Below, piece after piece: positions 11,501 to 26,500 of a stretch of 64,000 nt of DNA (position 1 is the stretch's first letter; each line of letters starts with the position of its first letter). The notes under the pieces are model-generated. The model was not told the DNA's origin, searched no databases, and saw nothing but the letters and a program-made list of their open reading frames with translations. The translations under genes were made by a program, and so were the position numbers. The stretch comes from Mytilus californianus (lineage: Eukaryota; Mollusca; Bivalvia; Mytilida; Mytilidae): the NCBI RefSeq assembly GCF_021869535.1, contig NW_026262690.1:85791995-85855994 (forward strand). The letters run 5' to 3'.

Positions 11501-14500
11501 TTTCGGTATAGCCCGTATGATACTGTGCTTTTGGTCCGGGATTTACTTTTTGTCCGCTTTGGCTTTTTGTCCGATAATTTTGCTTTTTGTCCGACACTTT
11601 TTCTTTTTGTCCGTTGCTTTCGGTCCGTTCTGCTTTTTGTCCTACACTTTTGCTTTTTGTCCGTTGCTTTCGGTCCGTTTTACTTTTTGTCCGATTATTT
11701 TGGTTTTAGTCCGACACTTTGCTTTTTGTCCGTTGCTTTTGGTCCGTTTTGCTTTTTGTCCGTTGCTTTTTGTCCGACACTTTTGCTTTATGTCCGTTGC
11801 TTTTTGTCCGATTTGCTTTTTGTCGGATGATTCTGTTTTATGTTCATTTTAAAATGTGCATATTTTTGTAGGTTCCGTTTGAACTTCGAAACTCAATGAC
11901 ATATTTGAAATAAATACAAACCTTATTCCTCTCTATAAATGAGTGGTATATGGAGTTTCTGGTTTTGTACAGGTCTAATCAATTTGTTCTGAATTTACCA
12001 CTGGTAAAGCCAAGCATGCTTTAATTAACCGTGCGCTTCGGTTAAAAATAAGTATTCGTAAATATTTAGACGATGGTTATAATGAGCATTATTAATATAT
12101 CTTTATATTTGAAAAAAAAACGCCTGAGAAGAAAGCCACAAAATGCGAAACATGGGGATGCAAATACGGCGTCACTATCTTTCGATATGGTTTTTGTCTC
12201 GCCTGCGAAGAAAGTAGCTGAAAGCTAGACTTAGAGATTGATTTTCCGGCGACAATTGTTAAGTTTTCTGCTTAAATTAGTTTGATATGGTTTACTTGTG
12301 ATAGATCATTGTTATTTAATATAAAGTTGCATTAATATCTGTACATATCAGTTTGGCGACTATTTTGAAGCCTTGCCTCCTGGGTCATGGTCTAGCCACT
12401 TTAAATTGATAAGCAATTTTTAATGTTAAGTTTCAGTATATTCTATAAACTTACATTACTATCAGTACATATCAGTTTGATAACTATTTTGAGGCTCTGT
12501 CCCCTAGGTCGGAATAAAACGGTGACTTTGAATTAATTCACAATTTTCTATGTTAAGTTTTCAGTTTTACTTAGATTGATAGAAACTACTTACAATAAAA
12601 AAGGATATTTTCTATAAAGTTACATTAAATTTTTTAAACCACTTATCAAAAGAAGATAAGAGAGGAAAACTCAAAATTTTACTAACTTGTCGCCGCCGGA
12701 AAAGCAATCCCTAATTCTAGCTTTCAGCTACTTTCTTCGCAGGCGAGACAATTGAAAAACCATTTCGAAAGATAGTGACGCCGTATTTGCATCTCCATGT
12801 TTCGCATTCTGTGGCTTTCTGCTCGTGCGATTTTTTTTTCAAATATAAAGATATATTAATAATGCTCATTATAACGATCGTCTAAATATTTACGAATACT
12901 TATTTTTAACCCAAGCGTACGGTTAATTAAAGCATGCTTGGCTTTACCAGCAATAGATTCAGAACAATTTGATCAGATTAGTAATAAAACAGATACTCCA
13001 TATATCACCAATGTATAGAGAGGAATATGGTTTGTATTTATTTCAAATATGTCATTGAGTTTCGAAGTTCAAACGCAACCCTACAAAAATATGCACATTT
13101 TAAATTGGACATGAAGCAGAATCATCTGATAAACAGCAAATCGAACAAAAAGCATACGTGTCGGACAAAAGGCAACGGACAAAATAGCAAAAGTGTCGGT
13201 CAAAAAGCCAGACGGACCGAAAGCAACGGACAAAAAGCAAAAATCTCGGACAAAAAGCAAAAGTGTCGGACGAAAAGCAAAATTATCGGACAAAAAGCAA
13301 AACGGACCGAAAGCAACAGACAAAAAGCAAAAGTGTCGGACAAAACGCAAAAGTATTGGACAAAAAGCAAGAGCGGACAAAAAGCAAATCCCGGACCAAA
13401 AGCACCGTATCATCCGTAATTACGATTTATGACGAGGATCCTAAAAAACTTTGCTTGAACCAATGCATCGATATGAAATATGGAGTTAATTAACAGATAC
13501 TTTAACGATTTTGCGGCATCGAACTTTAAACGTTTGCAGTCGGTTTGTTGGAGTTCCTGTCAATATAATACTTCGGAATCCATGGTATTACACAAAACAT
13601 CCCATTTAATTTCATGTTTTCACTAATCGTATAAAATAAGATATATCATGTATGTCCTTTAGTTTCACGTTTTCGCTTATCGTTTATATGTATTAAGGAT
13701 ATATATATAATATATATATGCGTATATCCATTAGATGTATACCAACATGGCCGAAAAAGGCTGAAAAAGAACATAGGGGGTAAAAGCAAATATTTCTATT
13801 ATCATGAAAGAGAAAATCTGACAGTGATCCAGAAAAGGAACACTGTATAAATTTAGTTCGTCCGGATCGCTTTTCTGGATTTAACTTCACCAGGAACACT
13901 CTAGCATAAACATTTGAAAGCCAGGGTTCTATAAATACGTATAAAAAGTTAGGAGCAGTATGACCAAAAGAGAAATTCATCTCAAAGTCAACTTTGCCTG
14001 AGGAAGTTGGAACCATAGCTTCTATATAATTTCTAATGTTCAGAATCGACCCACTGTCCATTTTACCTAAATCGTCAGAGGCTCTTTATTGGAGTTTTTG
14101 CCATGAAAAGACGTACGTTTTTCTTTTATCATTTTTTGGAAATTTACAATTCAGTTAGCATGACCAAAATCGTAAGAAGATTCCTTGTAGGAGTTATTGC
14201 TCTTGATTGATGATTTTAACCATTTTTGTATTTTTGAGTTAAATTCTGAAATAGAAAGAAATTGTTAACAATACAAAATATATGCAAAACAATACCTATA
14301 AATAAGCTTAGATTGCCGAATATATCAATCAACCCCTTATAAGAGTTATTGCCATTAATTGGCGATTCTTTTCTCATTTCATTAGCGGAAACTAAAGAAA
14401 CATAGTATTAACAAAAATACCGAACTGCAAAGGTTAATTCAAAACGGGAGAAGTCCATAAAACCCGACAAAATCAAACGCTCGAACGTATCAACGAGCTG

Positions 14501-17500
14501 GAACGAATGGAAGTCAACTGTCACATTTCTACTTGGTACAAGATAAAAAGAAAACTGCATATGACAAAAATTATCAGCAAAATTAGATCTACAAATAAAT
14601 CAACATGGCCAAAATCGTCAGTTGACTCCTTTTATGATATTTAGCCCCTGGCAGACAACGTTTTTTCCTTTTTTTGTATTATTGCCGGAAACTATACCAA
14701 AATAAAAAGAAACTGTAATTAGCAAAATTGATCTGCAAAATAAGATCTACAAATAAGTCAACATGATCGAAATACTAACGGAACTCCACAAAAAAATATT
14801 AACCCTGAATGACGAGTTTCATCCATTTTACCCATTTTTGCGTTTTTTTCGGAAACTATATGTTAAAGAGAGACAGCAAAAAGCAAAATAAGATCTACAA
14901 AAACGTAGACACGACAGCAATTGTCAGTCGAGTCCATATATGAATTATTGCCCTCAAAGAAATAAACACTTAATATAAATTTAGTGTGTTCGAAACGGTA
15001 TTCAGGATTTATCTTCATTAGGCACGCTGAAACGTAAAAAGCTTTATGGCCTAATTGAAACTTAACAGAATAACCAACTTCATCTAAGTTCAACTTTGCC
15101 TGAGGGAGTTGGAACCTAAGATTATGAATGCTTTCTTAATTTATGAAAGATGATGATGATTATTATCCTTAGGTTACAATGAATAAAATCCTACATTAAC
15201 AGACGCTGTTGCTTTTTACCTTGAACACTTTAACGAAAAGATGGATAGAAGCTCAGTCCAACAAAATTTATCAGCAAGAGAGGAGTTTGTGCCGCATAAC
15301 ATAATATTCTATTACATTTCATCAATATTTAGTAAACATACCAATTAAGCGATACAAGCCTCAAGTTTAGATTTTCCTATTCAAAGCAGTTTCTTTGAAA
15401 AGTGTCACTGTCTATGCACGTACACGAATCATTGTAATAACATTTTGAATGGTACGAAGGTGTCAGGTTGCAAAGATTTTATATATAACTAAAGTTTGAA
15501 AATCTGGGTAAACTTATCGATCTTTCAAAAAACTTATTCTGAAAGGTGACCAGTTAGACATTGTGATAGACTAAAATTCAACTAAATGCTATTTCTATAC
15601 ACCTATAAATTTTAACGGTCCTACATTCTGACGATACCTATACTTTTTCATTGCACAAGATGATGTTCTTCTTTGACTGTTAATGACGTCTTTACACTAA
15701 ATCCATTGGATGTTTGATGTTTGATGTATTCTGATTGATTAATCTGTCTTCGATACATGATATTTTCATAATTGTTATTGGCTTTTTTCTTGTGTTGTTA
15801 CAACGCTGTTCCATGTTAGTGGAGCGTAGCGATCCTGCAAACATGTCCAACCCGCCACGATCTGTTTGTGCCGGTCCTATGCCACGAGGCTGCACTTTAT
15901 TGGTTGTCGTTAGTTTCTGTATATCATATCTATTTTTTGTTTATTTTTTTGTTCATAAATAAGGCCGTTAGTTTTCCCGTTTAGATTGTTTTACATTTGA
16001 CATTTAGGGGCCTTTCACAGCGTGTAATGCGGTATGGGTTTTGTTCATTGTTGAAGGCCATACCGTGATCTTTAGTTGCTTTCTATCATCTATATCTTTT
16101 GGTCTCTGCCGAAGAGTTGCCTTATTGACAATCATACTACATCTTCTTCTTAATCTATATTGATGCAACTTTTTTTTGTTCTTTCTACTTGTATCTAGTT
16201 TCTGGTAAATTAAGAGATACTTATTCTTTAGTATCTGTTGAAATTGCTTTTTTCAGGTCAGGTAATACATCTTTACCGGGAAAAGAGATGGTTTTTCTTT
16301 CAGCCAAGCTAAAAGACGGTCATTGGACTAAGCCTTACTTCGACTGTGGAGGAGGGGACATTTGGATGGTTACATATGCATCTCCAATATTTTCATTGGA
16401 TTTAACAGGAAGACCCAAATTTCAGTAAGTGTCGCATGCAATTGTTTTTTTAGCATATATATGTTGCCTACATGAGTAAACAATTGGATGAAAACATGCA
16501 TTCCATACAAAAAAATCTGCAATAAAAACCACTAAACTCTATTATATTAGAAACGGGCGGTAAAATTGTTATGTATAGAAAATTAAAAAAAAAGTGGATT
16601 TTAACATTCTTATGTACAGGAGAATATGACTCATATTTTATTGCAGCATTAGTAAAAGAAGAAACGTTGATGATATATTTTTAACGCCGAGTGATTACTG
16701 GCATTAAAGCTTGGTCGTCAGTTTCGGGGCAACATGTGTTGTAAGCACAATAAGTTTTTTCATTCTTTCGGAACACCTTTGTTTATCTGGGCTAGTTTTT
16801 CCCAGACTATATTGTCATAGCTTAAGTTTTTCTACATATATCTTTTCAATTTTTGATTCATTTATGCTCCTTTACAAATATTGCTTTTTTCCCTTTTTAG
16901 TTTGAATTTGTAGTGTCAAAGTTTTTATTATATAATTCTAGAGGTAAAGCTTCAGTTGATATAGAGTTGACAAATATTGACATTAACCAGTGTGACCTAG
17001 ATACGAGACACAGTTACAGTGATTTTGACGTATTTCGAGGAACGCACAGATGTCCTTCTACAACAGAAGTATTCTAAAATTAGTAAACCGTTCAATAGTC
17101 TCTAATTCAATCAGTCTTAAATATGTTGCTCATTTTATATTTACTTTCACACATATTTACACCATGATGTTATTAATAGTACCTGTATTTATTATGCTTT
17201 AATAAGAATAAGGCCAAATTCCTGAAAATATCTTTCGTCTAAAAGTTTGCTTTAACGGGCGAACGATCTCAGGGATATATAGAATAGAAAATAGTTTATG
17301 TAGTCATCTTTATGGTGAAATGTATTTATCGCCAGTGAAAGCATAATTCTATATATTTTGATAAAAAGAAAACCATTATGTAAAAGTTGTATTTAATTAA
17401 CATGCTTATATATTATTTTCTTCAGTGCAAGTTCTTAAAAGGACAAGGTTTTAAAAGAGGTGCTTATGAGTGTTTCTGTACCAAAGGATACTACTTTCCA

Positions 17501-20500
17501 GATGTGAACGCTCAAGTTAAGGCTTTCAGTGGTTTAGAAATGGAGAATTCTTCCGATACGACTCAGTATAAGTGTTTACCTTGTAAGGAGGGATGTTACA
17601 GATGTGTTGATGACTCACCATGTCTTTACCAATTCCATTTTTTATTCCGGTTCCTGCTATTACTGGCTACTCTTCTGACCTTTATTGCTATTGGAGTGTT
17701 ATTTGCAATAACAGTTTATTTTAGGAATGAATCGGTATTGCTTATATTTGTTTTGTGAAGTCTCAAAAAGTACACGTTTAAATGTTATCTGGGTGTTTTG
17801 GATTAGTTTTTAGACACAGCTAGCGTAATGAATCCATTTGAAACTTACACCAAAAGTAAATTAATAATAAAGAAATATATTACAATCATATACAATTAAT
17901 TGTCCGAGAGTTGAAATTAATCAAAAATATGAAGTTAAGATTGAAAAAAAACCAATTGTTCAGTAAAAACAGTTGGTCATATAGAAATTCTTTTGGCGTG
18001 GCTGGGTATTTAAACATCCTGCCATTGTGTTATTGTGCTATGGTCATTTTTATGTATCCTTATATTTCATTTTTCATTATTTCATCTGTCTATAAAGTGT
18101 CTATATGTCATTTAATTTGTCTTTGTTGACATAGCTGTTTGTTTTTATAGTGATTATAACACATTGTTGACTGCTGTACCCCAATTTTTGAAAGTTTAAA
18201 CCTATTCTGTTTGTGTATTTGCTCACACATTGTTGTCAATATATTGGAATTCTATGCGACTGACATACAAGTGAGAGGTTTAGCTAGCTATAAAACCAGA
18301 TTTAATCCACCATTTACTACATAAGGAAATACCTGTACCCAGTCAGGAATATGACAGTTGTCCATTCGTTTAATGTGTTTCAGCTTTTGATTTTGCCATA
18401 TGATAAGGGATTTTCCGTTCTGAAATTTCATTCGAGTTCAGTATTTTCGTTATTTTTTTATTTTTTGGTCATATAGACAAAACATATTTCATAACGTTCA
18501 TTAACTTAACAAACTAAATGAATATCTGAAATATTGGTGATTACATCTCGTATATTCCAGTGAAACCATAAACAATGAATATTCAGTATGAAATATTATT
18601 AATAATATCGGTTACCACTGAAATTGATATAAAAGTTTAAAAAAATAAGGGCTTCGTTATCATGTACAAGTAAAAAATAGGTTTCCCTGTATCATTATGA
18701 ATTCACTACGTCCATTTTGGTTTTAGTAACTCAATCGCAAAGTTATTAAATTTCAACATTCGAACATTAAATGGCTGAAAATTTCCAGTGCGGATAGGAA
18801 GAAGTCATGGATAAATTTTCGGTGTTGTCTAAACATAAAACAATAAACCTACTAACTTAATTAAATAGAACTGTATAATGACAACTTAAAGGTTTTGCTT
18901 TCATTGTCTATAGCTGTGCCAATTCAATATTCGCCACTCCATTTACAACTGATAGAACGTGGTCGTTCTTTTGCGTTATTTTGTTTACTTCTGAAGAGAA
19001 ACGAAACAAAACAGTTGTTACACCGATCGTACTTTGTCTGAAAGACAAGCCAATAGAGAAGAAATATTTACATGAGGAAACAATATGCTCTTATCGGTCT
19101 AGATCATGCTTAAGGACTTATAATTTCATCTTCTAAAACTATTTATGACATTCAAACGCTTTTCATTGATAATCAAACTTTTGATAATGAAGCTTTTAGG
19201 AAAATTAATTTAACAAATGTATAAGATTTTTGTCTACTGGCTTTCAAAGATAATCACGAGGGGGCAATTTTCCTTTAATAAATGGTCTGCAAATCAGATA
19301 AAAGGAGCACAATATTTAAAAGAGAAACGAAATCATATTGATATTTAATTAAAACCCATTAATTGATTAATGAATGCATTCAACTTGAAAATCACATTAA
19401 TTTTCGACTTTATAAAGTTAACATCAAAACGTTCTTTAAACTAAGTTAAGTGAATATATATATAAATAAGCGTACAGATTTTTGCAACAGGCTATAATAA
19501 CTGTTACCAAACAATCTGAAGAAAAAAAACCAATATGAATACATGTTAATTAAAGAATCTACTGTAAATAGAAAAAAAAAAATGCGTAAATATTCATACA
19601 GAAGACAATACCAATTATTCAGAACAATGGGTTTCTCCCTTTAGTCTGGCAATAGTATTTTTATCTTCACACATTGAGAATCAGGATAAAATATCATACT
19701 CCCCAAATTTAATTACCTGGCTGCCCACCTTACGAAAAGGAGAATATTTGGTAATTTGATAGAAGAGAAAAAGGTATACATAATTGTGAAAATATTGAAA
19801 TGCATATGACACAAAGAGGAAAACTGGACATCTGTCATATTTGTTTTGTAAATTGCTTTTTTATAATCCGACACATAAATGAGATAACATTTGGCTTGTT
19901 TTAAAAGTGTTATGAAAGTTTTGCATAAGTAAATTTATCACACATCAAGTCCCGTTATTGTAGCGATGAATACACAAACCTTCAGACTTTTTTTGGTTGT
20001 TGCTGGTATAATAAACGGAAGAAAGAATTGTTTTAGCCCAAAACCTGTAAAGACTTTTAAAGATGGAAAATTGTACAGTAAAACTCCAATTGGCAACATT
20101 AATGAATAAAATGTTTTAACAAAGTGCAGTTTGCATTTTAATCAGAAAAAATAATGACTTTACACATGTCATTATTTTATGCCTCAAAGCACATTTCGTT
20201 GAAACTTGGTATCGTCCTGGTTAATTCTTCCAAAGAATGACCTATCGTTCGGAAAGGATAAATACCTCCATTTCATTTCTCATTCCTAAGATTCGTGAAA
20301 AGTTGTAAAAGTTAGGCAAACTGTATTGTCCTACAAACAGCATGCTCTTATTTTAATTAGTAATAAAAAAAGGCATTAATTTTGTACGCCAGACGCGCAT
20401 TTAATCTAAAAAAGACTCACCAGTGACGCTCAAATAAATGAAATAGGCAAAAAAAGTACGAACACGAAGAGCATTGAGGCCCAAAAGTTCCAAAAGGTTT

Positions 20501-23500
20501 TGCCAAATACAGCTTAGGTAATCTAGTCTTGAGGTAGAAAACCCCCTAGAATTTCGAACAATCAAAGGTTTTGTAAACATTTAATTTATTCATATTACCA
20601 AATCAATGATAATTCATGTCAACACGTAAGTGCTGACTACTGGGCTGGTGATCATACCACCGGGACCAACCTGAATTTTCAATCATCCTAAATCAGGGGC
20701 TTCACATTAAAGTGTCGTTAAAGTACCTAAACAGTTAACATTGAAATTTCTGACAATCAACACCTTCTTCTATTCATACCAAAATTAAATTGTAGGAGGT
20801 AAACGTTATTTTATTTTTTTAAGGATTTACAAGATATTTTGAAATTACTGTATCACGTATTTCTTATTACTAGGTAATGAAGGCCGGAAGTCCGATTTTC
20901 TTGATGCTCATGTGTGCTGGAGGTTTAATGATATGTAGTACGGTAGGTATCGTAATTTGGAGATTATTATATCCTAGAGATGCATAATTAGTGATACAAG
21001 AGATAAATATTTTTAATAAAATCGTTGTCGTGGTATTTTTGTTTGAATTTGAATGATCCCAAAATATATGTTATAATCTTAAAATATTCAAATAGTACTA
21101 ATTCCTTTGATTTTTTAAAAACCCTTCCCTGTCGTTGTCTAAAAATGTACACATGTGTTCTTAAATTGATTTGCCGACGACATGCATACGGTCAAAGTGT
21201 TAAATGATATTTAATGGTTTTACTAGTGGTACCAGAGATAATTAACTATGTTGTGTTTTGTGTATTGTTGATAGTATTGTTGTCTTTTTTTTCTCATTGC
21301 ATTGTCAGTTTGTTTTCAACTAATGCATTTGAATATTCCTCTGGAATCTTTCACCTCTCTTTAAACATACATTAAGTTGTAAGGTTTGTGATTAATTTAC
21401 GTGTACAACATTTATTTTATTCGTGTTATTGAGCTGATTTGGTTTTGGAAATGTGATCAATAATGAAATATACAAATAATTTTAGGGATTTTTTGCCTAT
21501 CTTCAGCCTTCAGAATTTCTTTGTATTACACAGCACTGGGTATTTCATACAGGATTCTGTTTGATGTATGGCGCACTAGTAGCAAAGACTTGGAGGTATA
21601 TAAATATATAGGAGGATAAATCACTCGATTGTTCTTTAATAAACTCATCATAGATACCAGGATTTAAATTTTGCACGCCAGACGAGCGTTTCGCCTACAA
21701 AAGACTCACCAGTGACGCGCGAATCAAAAAAGTTAAAAGAGCTAAAGGAAGATAACTGCGTCAGCGGTATTGAGATAGCGTGGTCGTCTCGGGAGCAAGA
21801 GATCTCCTGTCAACCCAAATGCTTTGAAAATAAGAATTTGCTGCTTGTTTTATCAATAGATAACATTTCAGAGCATAAAAAAGCAACAGGGTCGAAATAA
21901 AAGAAATAAAACCGCTTAAGTTCAACTTTGAAGAAGGATTTGTAACCTTATATTTAGAACAATTACATAACTTAATTTAACTGGAAAAATTAAAAAAATT
22001 AAAAGAAGATAATTAATGCAAATACAAAGAAAAACATTATGATGGTTTCCTTAATTGCCTTTTCATACCAGAATAAAATAAAAACAAATGTCTTATTTAT
22101 ATCATATTTGATATATATGCAACGAAACTATTACATTCTTTGAATGCATTGAATAAGAGTATTAATTCATTATTAACTAATATTGCATTAATGGAATTAA
22201 CTATATATCATGGCCATTTCATCGTTTCTTTTTTCAGAATAGCTATTATATTTAGATCGGCAGACAAATTTAAAATGGTTTACCTGCCAGATAAAGAGCT
22301 ACTTAAGCGGTTTTCTCCACTGATTTTCATTCTTGCTTTATGTCTTCTTATTTGGACCATATCGGAGAAAGAGAAAACAAAAATCTTGGAAACTTCCGAT
22401 CATCTGAAATATGAAGTTTGTATGAGAAGTTATTGGCTATATGCTCTTAAATGTGGTATGTATTTAAAATCAAAATAAAGAAAAGAATAGGACAGTGTAT
22501 ACATGTACATTTCTGTCCTTAATATCGATTCATTTAATAATTGGGAATGACCATGTTGAAATATAGAATTCACATTCTAAGAATTAAGAAAAAATAGAAT
22601 TAAAACATCAAAAGTTAAATGTTCTTAAGAAGAAAACAATTATATCTCAAGGGGAAATCAAAAACCATACCCAACAGATTGTTATCCTTTACCGTAAGCA
22701 TATGTTCTTTTTCAAGTTAAGATTCATTTGAGAAAGCAAAGGCATCTCACGTTTTTTCTTTTATTAGTGCTAATAAAGTTATTTTCTGATTGTTAGATTT
22801 CTATATGTGTTTAGTAATTGTATGTCGGCTTCGAATGATTTCATACACAAAAATGTTGCATTACGCATTTAATTCACTTCATTAATTGGGTTCATACAGC
22901 AATCATGAAGTTGTTTAATTGGCAAATCAAAATGGCAAAATTAAGATTACGCTACTGGACCAATACAACTAAAAAAACCCAAAGGAACACCAAAACATGC
23001 AAAAAAATAGAAAAAAGCAGAAAACCCTGTTCGAAAAAAAAAAAGAAAAAAAACTATTTAGCTCACATTTCTTAGTTATATATCGTTTTTTTTCAGTTGA
23101 AGCTTTTCTCCTCATGGTTGGTGTGTACATGTGTTATATTGTGAGAAAAGCACCTGGACATTTCCATGAGAGTAAATACATGACATGGGCTGTCTATAAC
23201 GGAATCCTGCTCGGAAGTTTTCTTTTGATTCTGATGTAAGTGGACATAATCCCATTAATAATTTTAACAGGACACCGTAGGGTTTGTATCCCTTTGACCC
23301 ACACATCCGTACATGTGTTATATTGTGAGAAAAGCACCTGGACATTTCCATGAGAGTAAATACATGACATTGGCTGTCTATAACTGAATCCTGCTCGGAA
23401 GTTTTCTTTTGATTCTGATGTAAGTGGACATAATCCCATTAACAATTTTAACAGAATACCGTAGGGTTTGTATCCCTTTGACCCACACATCATTTTATTC

Positions 23501-26500
23501 ATTAAATAGAGACAACACTATCTTCCATTGTGTGTCTCTAACTGTAAGTAATATTGAGACGCCATTTCAACATTAACAATAAACACATTTCTGTTTGAAT
23601 AGCGGAAAATAAGTATTCAAACAATTTCCTCCATATATAACTGACATCTTTAAGATATTTTCAACGTTTTGATTATTGAATTCTTTGACTAGTGTACTGT
23701 ACGTTTATAATCCTATTCGTTTATTATGAGGAGAATTGTATTTGATAGTTAGACAAGGTAGGTAGTAAGATATAATTAAAGTTTTGAAACCAATGTTAAT
23801 ACACCAATAAAGAGATACGCGTAATGAAATAGTGTCATCAACTACATCTAAAATGTATTGTGAATGGTATGCGCACTTTCGTAGGTGATTGTGTCAGCAA
23901 ATAGATTGAAAAGATATTTGTAAGAAGAATTAAAAATGGAATTATTTTTGCCTACTGGCATTGTTCAATATTCTGAAAGTGTTTTAAAAACACATTGAAC
24001 AAGAATATGTGTCTAGACGACACTTTGCCACGTTCGCCATTTCACATTTCCATGTTCAGTAAACCGTGAAATCTGGGTTTAAAAGCCTTATTTGGCATAT
24101 ATATCAAACAGTTCACTTCATGTGTACGTAGTTTCAAGTTGATGTGACCAGAAACTACCCGACCCGTATATTTGATAAGGGACGGACGCACACACAATAG
24201 GGTTGTCGGAAAGACAGATGTACGGATAGACGGATAGACAGACAGATACACAGAAAGGAAAATATTTTGTCCCTCTATCATCGTACATGTAAGTAAGACA
24301 TAAACATAAAATAAATGTAATTTTTGTCACGAAAAAAAAAAGTTTACGGTTAATAAATAAGAAAACACAAATTCATTGATGTTAATAATAATATTTGATT
24401 ATAAAAATAATAATGATAAACTAATTGTTTTTATTTTCTTTTCTGGTTGCGATTCATGAACTTGGATTACGCTGTTATTCTATAAAGTTTGTATCTTAAT
24501 TTGTGGACATTTACATTAAATCAACTGATTTTTTCCAGACATTTGATTGGCAATTCCTATGGACCGGACATACTATACCTGTTCCAATGCCTTCAAATTC
24601 AAGTGTTTGTTACAATAACTTTGACGTTAATATTTATTCCTAAGGTAAGCAAGACTTAAACATATTTATTGTATTCTATTTCAGTGAAATTATTCTCAAT
24701 GTTCTTAGAATCATTGTATAAGATAGTGACTGTATGCTCTGTAAATAGCGTTCCCAATAGGAATATGTGCTTTTTATAATCAATTCCATTAATCGAGATT
24801 ATAAGTCAGAGAAGAGTTGAATTCACTTACAAATTGTTTAACCCGCTACTTGTTCATGTGCCTGTTGCAAGTTAGAATTCTCGTCAGTGATTGTAGGATT
24901 GACGATTGATTATTGGTGTTAATGCCACCACTTTCAGCAATATTGCCTCTTTCGTGACGGCGAGTTTTTTCATGGTAGATGAAGCCGGAGTAACGAAGAA
25001 AATCACCAATCTTCGACAGAAATGGGGCAATCCTACTCAAGTAAGAGTCGAAAGCACCTGGCACCTGCGAACTTCGAACTCAGAACCTCAGTGTTGACAG
25101 AGTAGTGATAAAGTAAATGAATTACTTAGACAACTCAACAACCGTGCCGGCGGAAAACCAGTTGAAATTAAACAAAAGAAATGGAACTCTTGATTAGAGA
25201 AGGTAAAAAAGGCCAAGTTGGTAAATTTGAATTGTTTACATCTGTTCTATTGGCTTTAAAAGTTAAATGAATGTGCATTATTTAGGATTGTATGCATCTT
25301 ATATATGTGTTTTACTTAAATTATGTTATGGCGCTTCGAAATATTTGTATACTTTTAAATTATAGACAAGTTTTCACAAAACAGTCGATTGTGGTACATT
25401 GTAGGTGTAAATACATGTGGATCTTTTTGTGCATAAGCATAAATTCCGCCGAAAATAAAATCCAAAGAAAGTATCAATTTGAATCTCTGCCCCGGCGACA
25501 GCATTTTGGGAAAAAATTCCAAAAATGGGCAATAATTTCATCGAAAAGAAAAAGTCGAATACACCTTTTTATGTTCAGGCGTGTTTGAGTTGTTTATTCT
25601 GTCTTAAAAATGTTTAAAAGAAAAATATTTGAAATATCATCTCGCTTCAGATTCTATTATTTTTCTATATTTAGGCTATAATATAATATATAATGATATT
25701 GAAAATTAACCAGTACTAAAAAATGAAATATATGGGTCAAGTCAAATACCTTTCTAATGAGTCATAACAACATAGTTCGAATAACATTTTTTTGACTAAA
25801 AGTACTTGACGACAGACTTTACAAGTGGATCTTAAAAATGCATAACTTAAAAAAAACTTCATTTTTTGTGTGTGTTATCTAGGGTAATTAGTCTTCAACC
25901 TCTGAAAATTTTTAGTCTGCCCTTCCACGAAATATTTTAGAATTTTTTAAAATATTTTTGAACTTTCGAAAATCCCCCCTGACAACCGATCAGACAATAG
26001 TTTTAAGTTGACCAAATGCATAAAAGTACATTAAATTATGCTCAATAGCTAGTAGATGCATTTGTCTTTTAAAATAAAACTGGCATATAAGGATCAAAAG
26101 ATGCTGTGAGGATAAATTGATCGGTTTTCAAGAGCTAAATTAACAGCGCGTCATCACTACAATAGCTTCCATTTTTACGATTAAAAAAATTAGGTGGCGT
26201 AATGGGGAGATAATTTTGACGAAGTAGAATCATGACTGCGATGTCCCAATGATTGTATGTGGTTATATCTTAATATTTGTATTTATGTAATTTGCTTTTA
26301 ATTGCATATCTTTGAAAGCCCTTTCAACATTTATTCTATTTTGTTAAATTACATCACCAAATGAGACTTATCACCGATTTTGTATTCACCATGGGCAACA
26401 TAACGGTAAACACTAATGATCTGACTACCATTCCGCGATCACCCACAGATTTGTCGTTTTGTCGTTTTTGTCATTTTCAATTGTTTTTCTTCAATTAGAA

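Noticed and set aside
11456..11852. Two overlapping 124-130 codon frames rich in FLSVAFGPFCFLSD-type repeats, with mirror frames at 13027-13493
   Set aside because: They translate the GTCCG minisatellite arms of the fold-back element. Several frames are open at once because the unit has no stop, and both strands of the palindrome show the same.
13693..15093. Minus-strand frames of 122 and 76 codons with related endings
   Set aside because: The similarity comes from the edge sequence of the tandem repeat block, which also occurs without an open frame at 40950-41700 and 49085-49300.
23112..23502. Minus-strand frames of 79 and 102 codons
   Set aside because: They are antisense to exon 9 and its tandem copy. 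The repeated peptide simply reflects the duplicated DNA.
24846..25097. Two opposite-strand frames of 63-72 codons
   Set aside because: They lie inside a minus-strand SINE.
25292..25588. 98-codon frame in gene A intron 10
   Set aside because: No family signature, no splice sites at fitting places, basic and AT-driven composition.
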